Below are positions 1 to 5,244 of a stretch of DNA of 5,244 nt, one piece after another (positions within the stretch are counted from its first letter, which is position 1; each line of letters starts with the position of its first letter). Where the stretch lies: contig ONXE01000151.1 of assembly GCA_900321775.1 (NCBI GenBank), positions 1 through 5,244 of the forward strand. The letters run 5' to 3'. This DNA is from an uncultured Bacteroidales bacterium. Its GTDB lineage: Bacteria; Bacteroidota; Bacteroidia; Bacteroidales; Paludibacteraceae. The notes below the pieces were generated by a model, which searched no databases, was not told where the DNA came from, and was given only the letters and a program-made list of their open reading frames with translations. Position numbers and translations under genes: made by a program.

Positions 1-587
1 CTGTTGCCGTCCTTGTCCTTGAAAGCGATATGTCCGAAGTCGATACCCGTGTCGATAATACCTAACACTACTCCCGTTCCGTCGTACGTCGTCGTCAGTC
101 CGCGACCTTGTCCGGCAGACGCATTCAACAAGTAGTTGGTGCCTGTCTGCTCACGCGCCAAGTCTGTCATCGGCTGCATCAACTCCGACACGCTGATGAG
201 GGTCACGTTCTCCACCCCAGCCAACGCTTCTATCTGCGACACGGGCACAAGGGCCGTGATGAAATCCAACCCGTCAAACGTACTCTCCACTATCACGCCC
301 AGAGCCTGAACAGCACTCAGGTCTGAGGGGTCCTGTAGATGAACAAAACACGAGATATAAGCTACACCGTCTATCGTGTCCGGCTCTGCCACCACACGCT
401 CCGGCTGATCTGCAACACTGTTCCGCCCACCCCGGGCAGGAGCCTGCTGCGCTTGAGCAGTCTGCTCCGACAAACGGCGCTGCTCGTCCAAAAAATAATG
501 GGTCGTCCAGGCATACTTGTCCGACTGCGCCCAAGCCGCAGCCGAAAGTACAAGCAGGAACAGAACTAACTTAATCTTTCCTTTCAT
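1..587 (-). CDS. Secreted subtilisin-like serine peptidase (family S8), N-terminal part only
   Basis: This is the first 195 codons of a secreted subtilase; the gene continues past the left edge, so the catalytic His and Ser are outside the window. Residues 1-20 form a Sec signal peptide (MKGKIK, a hydrophobic stretch, then AAAWA before QS). Residues 21-70 are a polar Gln/Arg-rich linker. Residues about 73-135 resemble an inhibitor-I9-like propeptide: a VHLQDPSDL start and the ending ALAGVENVTLISV. The catalytic Asp is Asp179 in GIIDTGIDFGH, the standard S8 Asp box preceded by DGTGVVLG. The enzyme should be made as a zymogen, exported, and cleave proteins in the periplasm or at the surface. 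The ATG at 587-585 fits because the signal peptide follows at once and AGGAAAAG lies 7 bases upstream. It lies 24 bp after the 57-residue ORF and has no promoter of its own that I can see, so it is probably the last known gene of the operon. Family call firm; substrate unknown. Confidence 0.93.
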   Translation of the reverse strand, partial: MKGKIKLVLFLLVLSAAAWAQSDKYAWTTHYFLDEQRRLSEQTAQAQQAPARGGRNSVADQPERVVAEPDTIDGVAYISCFVHLQDPSDLSAVQALGVIVESTFDGLDFITALVPVSQIEALAGVENVTLISVSELMQPMTDLAREQTGTNYLLNASAGQGRGLTTTYDGTGVVLGIIDTGIDFGHIAFKDKDGN

Positions 588-611
588 ACAAACACTTTTC
601 CTGCTCTTTAA

Positions 612-785
612 TTAATAACCTGCATCCCAGTCGTAATAACCGCGGTCGGGAGTACGGGCATAGCCGTTGTAAGCCCCTCCGTAGAACAGTTGGACGTTTG
701 AGTCAATACTTTGAACACTCGTAGCAATCAGACTGGTTTTCATCTCCACTACCGTCATAACCGGCAGAACAAATTGCTTTTTCAT
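612..785 (-). CDS. Small 57-residue protein of unknown function, directly upstream of the subtilase
   Basis: This is a complete ORF from ATG (785-783) to TAA (614-612), too short for usual length filters. It starts MKKQFVLPVMTVVEMKTSLI, continues ATSVQSIDSNVQLFYGG, and ends in a tail rich in Gly, Tyr and Asp (GYARTPDRGYYDWDAGY). There is no cysteine, no lipobox and no convincing signal peptide or membrane segment. From memory, Bacteroides and Prevotella genomes carry many short proteins with a MKK...P...VVE head, an A/S-rich centre and a variable Gly/Asp/Trp tail, mostly unnamed; I could not check this. It lies 24 bp before the subtilase start and 60 bp after the CWC gene stop, on the same strand, with no visible promoter in either gap, so co-transcription is likely. 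Its head-plus-variable-tail layout would suit a secreted or processed peptide, but no function is assigned. Main doubt: an ORF this short could be fortuitous, though its position and composition argue otherwise. Confidence 0.72.
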   Translation of the reverse strand: MKKQFVLPVMTVVEMKTSLIATSVQSIDSNVQLFYGGAYNGYARTPDRGYYDWDAGY

Positions 786-845
786 ACTGTTTTGAATTGT
801 TATTTCGACAATCTTTGGTGTACTTCTCTATTTGTTCCTCCCTTA

Positions 846-1046
846 TTATCCTCTCGGTAGATGTGCCTCCAGCTCGCTAAGACAGTGGGCACAAAGGCAG
901 TCAGTATAGTGCTCGCGCAAATAGGCCCGCGTGGCAGAGCTAAGCGTAATGCCGGCACATTGACAGATAGCGGGCGTGTCATGCATGCAGCGGAACGAAC
1001 TTCCGCAGCGGGGACACTGTTTCGCTATGCCGGCCGACGGGGTCAT
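846..1046 (-). CDS. Cysteine-rich CWC-family small protein (CQC variant)
   Basis: A 66-residue cytoplasmic protein with eight cysteines: C11 and C14 (CPRC), C20 (FRC), C28 and C30 (CQC), then C50, C52 and C55 (DCLCAHCL). This order matches the cysteine-rich CWC family, in which CPxCG...FxC opens the protein, a C-W-C motif sits in the middle and a Y-D-CLC-x-CL segment closes it. Here the central Trp is replaced by Gln. The paired cysteines suggest metal (probably zinc) binding, but the family has no established biochemical role. The ATG at 1046-1044 overlaps the TGA of the acyl-CoA synthetase in an ATGA (4-base overlap), which points to translational coupling and fixes the start. There is no signal peptide. 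Family call is good; function is open. Confidence 0.85.
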   Translation of the reverse strand: MTPSAGIAKQCPRCGSSFRCMHDTPAICQCAGITLSSATRAYLREHYTDCLCAHCLSELEAHLPRG

Positions 1047-2680
1047 TTGTACAGGAAGCGTTTGATGGATTTCTTCGGCGTCTTCTCAAACGGCTCCTCC
1101 TTGATCTCTATATGGCTCACCTGCGAGTAACCCGGAATCAGCTTGTTCAACTTCTGCAGGTTCTCTTTCATCAGGCGCTCTATGTCCTCCAGTCCCCAGC
1201 CTTTGGTGGTTTGCTCGTCGGGGAAAACCAGGCCAATCAACTTGCCTTCGCGCTCCACCACAATACTCTCGCCCACGCCTTCCAGGTTGTTCAGCTTGTC
1301 CTCAATCTCCTCGGGGTAGATGTTCTGTCCCGAAGCCCCCAGAATCATCGTCTTGTTTCTGCCCTTCAGGTAGATGTTCTTATGACGGTCCAGGTATCCC
1401 AGGTCGCCGGTACGCATCCACCCGTCGTGGGTAAAGGTGGCACGCGTGGCCTCAGGGTTCTTGTAGTAACCCAACATCACGTTCTCCCCCTTGACAAGAA
1501 TCTCACCTATGCCCTTGTCGTTGGGATTGTCAATCTTGACTTCCATGTTCAACACCGGTTTGCCGCATGAGCGGGCCTTGAACTTGGACGGAGGATTACC
1601 GCCGATAAGCGGGCCGCACTCGGTCATACCGTAACCCACTGTCAGCGGGAAACGGATGTCCAACAGACAATCCTCCACTTCGGGATTGAGCGCTGCGCCA
1701 CCCAACAGGAAATATTTGATGTTGCCGCCGAACGATTTCTTCAGCGTCTTCTTCACTTTGTTACGGATAGTACCGCCTATAATCGGCGTCTTCCAGAACA
1801 CGCGCACAATCTTCGAAGAGATACGCGAAGCGATGTTCTTTTTGTAGATCTTCTCTATTACCAACGGCACCATCACCACCTCGTACGGCTGCACTTCCTG
1901 CAGAGCTTTCAAGAGGATGGTAGGTGTGGGCGTTTTGGTCAGGAAATAGATATGGCAACCGGAGCAAAGCGGGTAAAGGAACTCCGCCACCTGGCCGAAC
2001 ATATGCGCCATGGGCAGAATAGAAACCACGGTACCACCCTTGGGCGCCGGCAGAAAGTCCATGCCTGTCTCCACATTACTCGAGAGCGAGCGCGCATTCA
2101 GCATCACGCCTTTCGGGCTACCGGTACTGCCGGAAGTGTAGTTGATCAGACATAACTCGTCAAGGTCGGAGTTGAACTTGATATCCTCGGGCTGAACACT
2201 CTCCGCGGGATACTCTTTCTTGAACTCGTCGGCCCATGCAGCTATTGCAGCCTGAGCATCGGCTTCTCCGCGCAGCAGGTCAAAGTCCTGCAATCCGATG
2301 ATAGCCGACAGCGTAGGCATTTGTTCCGACTGCAGGTCCCGCCAAACATACGGACCGCAGAACAGCAGTTTGCTGTCCGAATGCTCCACCAGACGGTGAA
2401 TATCCTCGGCTTTGAAGTCCTGCAGAATAGACACGACCACAGCCTCGTAGGTCATAATCGCCAAGTAGGCCACACCCCAGTTGGCACTGTTGCGGCCCGT
2501 GATGGCTATCTTGTCGCCCTTCTTTACACCCAACAGACGGAACAGGGTGTGCAGACGCATAATCTCTCGCGCCAAATCGCCGAAGGTGTACTCCTGCTCC
2601 TCGCCATAGTTCGTCAGCGCCGGCTTGTCCCAGTTACCGGCGATAGCGTCACTCAAATATGATAGATAATGTCTCTTCAT
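1043..2680 (-). CDS. Long-chain acyl-CoA synthetase (AMP-forming, ANL superfamily)
   Basis: A full-length 545-residue enzyme expected to activate fatty acids with ATP to acyl-AMP and then to acyl-CoA in the cytoplasm or at the inner membrane face. All core adenylate-forming motifs are visible: the phosphate loop YTSGSTGSPKG at residues 181-191, the VGYGMTECGP motif at 348-357 with Glu354, MRTGDLG at 422-428 with ribose-binding Asp426, KGRNKTMI at 439-446 with Arg441, and a C-terminal TPKKSIKRF whose Lys540 aligns with the catalytic lysine. Length and the YGMTE form fit long-chain synthetases (COG1022-like) better than acetyl-CoA synthetase or peptide synthetase domains. The ATG at 2680-2678 lies 26 bases downstream of a consensus Bacteroides -7 box. 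It heads a probable operon, its stop overlapping the next start. Chain-length preference cannot be read from the sequence; the acyl-CoA could feed lipid synthesis, membrane remodelling or storage. Confidence 0.95.
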   Translation of the reverse strand: MKRHYLSYLSDAIAGNWDKPALTNYGEEQEYTFGDLAREIMRLHTLFRLLGVKKGDKIAITGRNSANWGVAYLAIMTYEAVVVSILQDFKAEDIHRLVEHSDSKLLFCGPYVWRDLQSEQMPTLSAIIGLQDFDLLRGEADAQAAIAAWADEFKKEYPAESVQPEDIKFNSDLDELCLINYTSGSTGSPKGVMLNARSLSSNVETGMDFLPAPKGGTVVSILPMAHMFGQVAEFLYPLCSGCHIYFLTKTPTPTILLKALQEVQPYEVVMVPLVIEKIYKKNIASRISSKIVRVFWKTPIIGGTIRNKVKKTLKKSFGGNIKYFLLGGAALNPEVEDCLLDIRFPLTVGYGMTECGPLIGGNPPSKFKARSCGKPVLNMEVKIDNPNDKGIGEILVKGENVMLGYYKNPEATRATFTHDGWMRTGDLGYLDRHKNIYLKGRNKTMILGASGQNIYPEEIEDKLNNLEGVGESIVVEREGKLIGLVFPDEQTTKGWGLEDIERLMKENLQKLNKLIPGYSQVSHIEIKEEPFEKTPKKSIKRFLYK

Positions 2681-2705
2681 TGTACCCTAAAATCGAAATC
2701 GACTG

Positions 2706-2737
2706 CAAAGGTACTGCTTTTTTTTGACACATGCAAA
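2706..2737 (-). promoter_or_regulatory. Bacteroides-type promoter of the acyl-CoA synthetase operon
   Basis: Read on the minus strand, TACCTTTG (2713-2706) fits the Bacteroides -7 consensus TAnnTTTG exactly, and TTTG (2737-2734) fits the -33 box, with 20 bases between them. An A/T-rich tract lies just upstream (about 2738-2753), like an UP element. The -7 box ends 26 bases before the synthetase ATG, so the leader would be short. The whole block is nearly repeated in front of the S37 peptidase gene. Confidence 0.82.
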
Positions 2738-2823
2738 CATTTTTGAAAAAAAATGTATACTGCGCACCAAATTGTGTCATTTTGGCCAAGAACTGTTTAC
2801 ATTTGTACTATTTGACAATGCAT

Positions 2824-4521
2824 TTACTTGATTTCTGTGCCGAGGACATTATATGTCCTTCCGTCACGGATAATCAGCAATTGGCCGTCGCGGAATATCT
2901 TCTCCCCGCGCTTTACCGGTTCGGCAGAAAACGATTCTATCCCTTGGGGAGCCCCCAACACGCCGTCCAGAATGGCCCGAATGGCGTTGCTCTTCGCCAT
3001 ATCCGTATTGGCGGAGAAGGTGGCGTAATGGTTCTGCGCCGGCAGGATGAACTTCTTTACATTCGTTCCGTTCACGAACTCGTCTTTTATCGCCGCACCC
3101 GTCCAGCAGTCATCCTCACCATAGATAAACACAATAGGCTTGGTGGCTGATTGCGTGGTCGTCATCATCCTGTTATACAGGCTGGGGTCAAACGGAAAAT
3201 CCTTGAAACAGGGCGAAGTGAAGTCCATCATATTGCCCACATACTGCTTATATACTGCATTCCAGGCCGGGCCCACCTCTTGTCCCACTATCTGGTCCAG
3301 ACGGCAATCATAATAACCCAACTCGGTCTTCGCCTGATATTCGTAGGCTTTCTCACTCTTGCCTATTACTCCGCCACCCCACCATTCGCTTTCCGGCACA
3401 CTACGCGGACTGCGGCCTACACGTCTCATCCCACGCGGGCATGAAGGTGCCTGATTGTTCACAGAATCGCGCAGCCACGTAAGATTGTCACCGAAATATT
3501 TCAGCTGAAACATGTCGTTTTTTAGCATAATAGCATACACGGTGTCGTTGTATTCCTTTACATTATACGTGTTCATCACCGAACTGTTGTAGGCTATAGT
3601 CTTACGAATGAACGCCGTGTCCTGACTTACATGTTCTTCATATCCGAAAAGTGCCGTATTGGCCAAATAACTGCCATAAACCTCGTTATCGGTGATCTCT
3701 TCAGTCTTGACCAGCTGGTAATAGATAGGATAGATTGTATCCATGCGGAACAACATGGTTTTGCGCATGTTCATGAACATATCCAGGTACTCCTTGTTCC
3801 AGCCGTTGTTGTACCAGTAATGGGCCATTGCGGTATCTTTGGTTGTGTTGAAAAACGGCGCTACATAAGGCACAAAGATGTCCGCGTCTTCGGGATGAAA
3901 GGCGTGTTGGGCAAGCGTCGCCGTACCGCCTTTGCTCCCGCCGGTCACAGCCCATTTGCCCTTCAGCACTTTCTTCAGTGCCTCAATGAGGTTGTGAAAA
4001 TCCTCAGCCGCCTCCTCACTGCGCAGATCTTCCAGTTTCTCATAACACCTAACCGGAGACGAGTACTGGAAATAGCGGTACTCCGGCATGATACAATTGC
4101 CGTGGTAGCGGCCCGCGATCTCAAAAAGGGCAGATTTATCGTCTTTCGCAACAAAGATATCAGGCATCTCTGCCAAACCCGAAGACAAAGAATACCCGCC
4201 GATAGTTAGCACATTCGTCGCCGTTGTGGGATTGGCATCGTTATATACGATAATCACAGCACGAAGCGGAAACTGCTCGCCGCTTGGTTCACTATGCTTG
4301 CGCGGCTGGTGGTAATAAACCAAGTACGAACGAGTAACCAAATCACTCATACTCATCTGCCACTCTTCCAAACTATCCACATTGATTGGAATCAGACGCA
4401 CCGAATCAATCACACCGGGATTCTGCATCACCAGATCTTGCGCCCATTGGGGCAACGACTGCTGTGCTTTGACACACATTCCCATCAGGCACAGCGCCAA
4501 TAGTAAAACTACTTTCTTCAT
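2824..4521 (-). CDS. Secreted serine peptidase, family S37 (PS-10 tripeptidyl-aminopeptidase-like)
   Basis: A 565-residue exported alpha/beta-hydrolase peptidase. Residues 1-19 are a Sec signal peptide (MKKVVLLLALCLMG then CVKA before QQ); no proper lipobox is seen. The nucleophile is Ser196 in VTGGSKGGT, followed by HPEDADIFVPYVAPF, the SKGG-plus-YVAP pattern of S37. The likely acid is Asp471 in YGEDDCW and the His is His498 in PAQNHYATF, giving the Ser-Asp-His order. The segment between about 225 and 460 would hold the lid domain. Six cysteines (143, 159, 361, 406, 438, 472) could form disulfides. Residues about 527-565 (GIESF to the end, with KIFRDGQLLIIRDGRTYNV) extend past the catalytic core. 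S37 enzymes release short peptides from N-termini; family S28 is the nearest alternative. An upstream in-frame ATG at 4596 would begin ahead of the promoter's -33 box, so the ATG at 4521 with the signal peptide is preferred. It has its own promoter and probably forms a single-gene unit. Confidence 0.88.
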   Translation of the reverse strand: MKKVVLLLALCLMGMCVKAQQSLPQWAQDLVMQNPGVIDSVRLIPINVDSLEEWQMSMSDLVTRSYLVYYHQPRKHSEPSGEQFPLRAVIIVYNDANPTTATNVLTIGGYSLSSGLAEMPDIFVAKDDKSALFEIAGRYHGNCIMPEYRYFQYSSPVRCYEKLEDLRSEEAAEDFHNLIEALKKVLKGKWAVTGGSKGGTATLAQHAFHPEDADIFVPYVAPFFNTTKDTAMAHYWYNNGWNKEYLDMFMNMRKTMLFRMDTIYPIYYQLVKTEEITDNEVYGSYLANTALFGYEEHVSQDTAFIRKTIAYNSSVMNTYNVKEYNDTVYAIMLKNDMFQLKYFGDNLTWLRDSVNNQAPSCPRGMRRVGRSPRSVPESEWWGGGVIGKSEKAYEYQAKTELGYYDCRLDQIVGQEVGPAWNAVYKQYVGNMMDFTSPCFKDFPFDPSLYNRMMTTTQSATKPIVFIYGEDDCWTGAAIKDEFVNGTNVKKFILPAQNHYATFSANTDMAKSNAIRAILDGVLGAPQGIESFSAEPVKRGEKIFRDGQLLIIRDGRTYNVLGTEIK

Positions 4522-4553
4522 TATTTTGTGTTTGTTGTTTGCAAAATCAGTTG

Positions 4554-4585
4554 CAAAGGTACTGCTTTTTCCTGACATATGCAAG
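4554..4585 (-). promoter_or_regulatory. Bacteroides-type promoter of the S37 peptidase gene
   Basis: Read on the minus strand, TACCTTTG (4561-4554) is an exact TAnnTTTG -7 box. CTTG (4585-4582) is a one-mismatch -33 box, again with 20 bases between. The -7 box ends 32 bases before the peptidase ATG at 4521. The leader ends in CACAAAATA directly before ATG, with no Shine-Dalgarno sequence, which is usual in Bacteroides. Flanking bases match the other promoter of this window closely. Confidence 0.8.
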
Positions 4586-4791
4586 AATTTTTGCAAAAAA
4601 GTTCAGAAAATCCTCAAATTCGGCATTTTTGCGCCTATGATTTCCGCAAAAGTCTGTACAGGTTTTTCGCACGGCCTTGCATACACCTTGAGACTCTCTC
4701 TGCACAAAAAGCGTTCATAGTATTAGAATGGTATTACTCTACTTTGCCCCTCTGGGCGGGGGTCGCAATCTAAGGTTTTCTATGTCTTAAA

Positions 4792-4883
4792 TACTTTTGG
4801 CAGTTGGAAGTGACAGTTTGAACTCTTATTATCCTATCAATTGGTTTAGCCTTCCGTTCTGCCACTGCCAACTGCCAAAACTA
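4792..4883. repeat. Long inverted repeat 1, built from TTGGCAG-like heptamers
   Basis: Arms of 25 bp at 4792-4816 and 4859-4883 are complementary at 22 of 25 positions, with an uninterrupted 13-bp core (TTTTGGCAGTTGG against CCAACTGCCAAAA). The loop is 42 bases. The arms are themselves made of roughly 7-bp units: TTGGCAG, TTGGAAG and TGACAG on the left, and three CTGCCA(A) units on the right. It has no T-run placed like an intrinsic terminator. It could be an intergenic repeat family member or a recombinase or protein site. Confidence 0.8.
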
Positions 4884-4928
4884 TTTTGGAGAGGGTGACC
4901 ATGTGTGGAACTCCGGGGCAGAGCTGTT

Positions 4929-4972
4929 GGGGACATCGGTATTACTCTCACGGCATCCTGCCCGATGTCTCC
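4929..4972. repeat. Inverted repeat 2 (11-bp hairpin)
   Basis: Arms at 4929-4939 (GGGGACATCGG) and 4962-4972 (CCGATGTCTCC) pair at 10 of 11 positions, and the odd pair (4931 with 4970) is a G-U wobble in plus-strand RNA. The loop is 22 bases. It sits between the two longer inverted repeats and ends 6 bases before the third. Confidence 0.65.
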
Positions 4973-4978
4973 ATATTG

Positions 4979-5065
4979 ACTTCTACAACTCTATTTCTAC
5001 AACAAAGCGTTATGAGTTGATATACAGTTGATAGCGGTACATTGTGGAAATAGAGTTGTAGAAGT
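4979..5065. repeat. Long inverted repeat 3, 24-bp arms
   Basis: Arms at 4979-5002 and 5042-5065 are complementary at 23 of 24 positions; the single exception (4998 with 5046) is a U-G wobble in plus-strand RNA. The loop is 39 bases. Each arm holds an 8-bp unit twice at a 14-bp period: TTCTACAA at 4981-4988 and 4995-5002, with TTGTGGAA (5042-5049) and TTGTAGAA (5056-5063) opposite. The loop carries AGTTGATA twice, 11 bp apart (5015-5022 and 5026-5033). Size is close to that of inverted repeat 1, but the sequences are unrelated. Confidence 0.82.
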
Positions 5066-5134
5066 GGTAAAATACTTTTATGCAGGCTTGTTTGCTGAAG
5101 GAGCATCCGTTAGTTGAGTTGGACGTGAAACGAC

Positions 5135-5197
5135 AAGATGACCATAGTAGCGGCGGGGTTGCCTCATCTTATGGTCATCTTATGGTCATGTTATGGT
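5135..5197. repeat. 11-bp tandem repeat (three copies) with an inverted copy upstream
   Basis: CATCTTATGGT (5165-5175), CATCTTATGGT (5176-5186) and CATGTTATGGT (5187-5197) follow one another without spacing; the third has one change. AAGATGACCAT at 5135-5145 is the exact reverse complement of 5171-5181, so the block can also fold. Repeats close to one DNA helical turn apart can be protein-binding sites (iteron-like), but no replication or regulator gene is in view. Confidence 0.78.
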
Positions 5198-5216
5198 TGG
5201 GGAGGGAGGCTTGCGC

Positions 5217-5233
5217 AATGGAAAATGGAAAAT
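5217..5233. repeat. Short heptamer tract (AATGGAA, two and a half copies)
   Basis: AATGGAA occurs at 5217-5223 and 5224-5230 and continues with AAT. The 7-bp period matches that of inverted repeat 1. The tract is too short to exclude chance. Confidence 0.45.
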
Positions 5234-5244
5234 TAGGCCGGAGG

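Larger units (their letters stand above)
4586..5244. other. Gene-free, repeat-rich intergenic region
   Basis: I find no convincing gene on either strand here. The open frames present are short, overlap the promoter or hairpins, and lack start signals or recognisable protein features. The stretch 4586-4791 shows no clear structure beyond the A/T tract next to the promoter. From 4792 to the right edge it is crowded with inverted and tandem repeats, listed separately. The region separates the S37 peptidase unit from whatever lies to the right of the window. Confidence 0.7.

Noticed and set aside
786..845. Search for a separate promoter ahead of the 57-residue ORF
   Set aside because: No TAnnTTTG box with a TTTG at proper distance is present on the minus strand in this 60-bp gap, so an internal promoter is not called.
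1112..1570. 152-codon plus-strand open frame opposite the acyl-CoA synthetase
   Set aside because: It lies wholly antisense to a gene with all family motifs, and its translation shows no recognisable domain; it is a codon-bias shadow.
2767..2785. Possible terminator hairpin after the S37 peptidase gene (CCAAA/TTTGG)
   Set aside because: The stem is only 5 bp with a 9-base loop and low GC, and the T-run on the minus strand begins well after it, so it does not qualify as an intrinsic terminator.
3631..4209. 192-codon plus-strand open frame opposite the S37 peptidase
   Set aside because: It is antisense to a well-supported gene, with no start signal or domain pattern; treated as a shadow frame.
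4733..4762. GCCCC/GGGCGGGG stretch as a terminator or G-rich structure
   Set aside because: The possible stem is only 4 bp, there is no T-run after it, and no gene ends nearby.
4730..4948. 11-bp direct repeat GGTATTACTCT at 4730-4740 and 4938-4948
   Set aside because: A single 11-bp match in about 650 bp could arise by chance, and the flanks do not match; it does not delimit an element.
5218..5244. Possible plus-strand gene start (ATG GAA AAT GGA) preceded by a GGAGGGAGG stretch
   Set aside because: Only nine codons are visible, the ATG lies inside a heptamer repeat, and Bacteroides relies little on Shine-Dalgarno sequences; no promoter is seen. A gene cannot be supported.

Overview
The window reads as chromosomal DNA from a Bacteroides-like gut bacterium (order Bacteroidales). 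The main support is two matches to the Bacteroides promoter pattern (a -7 box TAnnTTTG with a TTTG-like -33 box), AT-rich leaders with weak or no Shine-Dalgarno sequence, Sec signal peptides ending in A-Q, and protein families typical of that group. The genus is inferred from style, not from a marker gene.

All five genes lie on the minus strand, so they read from right to left. From the right: about 650 bp of apparently gene-free DNA (4586-5244) packed with inverted and tandem repeats; a promoter (4554-4585) driving a secreted serine peptidase of the S37 (PS-10 tripeptidyl-aminopeptidase-like) family (2824-4521); a 143-bp gap holding a second, nearly identical promoter (2706-2737); then a probable operon of a long-chain acyl-CoA synthetase (1043-2680), an 8-cysteine CWC-type small protein whose ATG overlaps the synthetase stop (846-1046), an unrecognised 57-residue small protein (612-785), and the start of a secreted subtilase (S8) that runs off the left edge (1-587).

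The two transcription units appear co-regulated. Their promoters match at 43 of 49 ungapped positions, well beyond the consensus boxes. Functionally they pair one cytoplasmic fatty-acid-activating enzyme with two exported serine peptidases, which would suit the use of host or dietary lipid and peptide. No experimentally known system links all five genes, so that joint role is inference.

The most unusual parts are the 57-residue protein, which sits 24 bp ahead of the subtilase and has a Gly/Tyr/Asp-rich tail after a MKK...P.M.VVEMKTSLIATS-type head, and the repeat field at the right end. That field has three long hairpins built partly from 7-bp units, followed by an 11-bp triple repeat with an inverted copy. 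I found no CRISPR array, tRNA, rRNA, transposase or phage gene.
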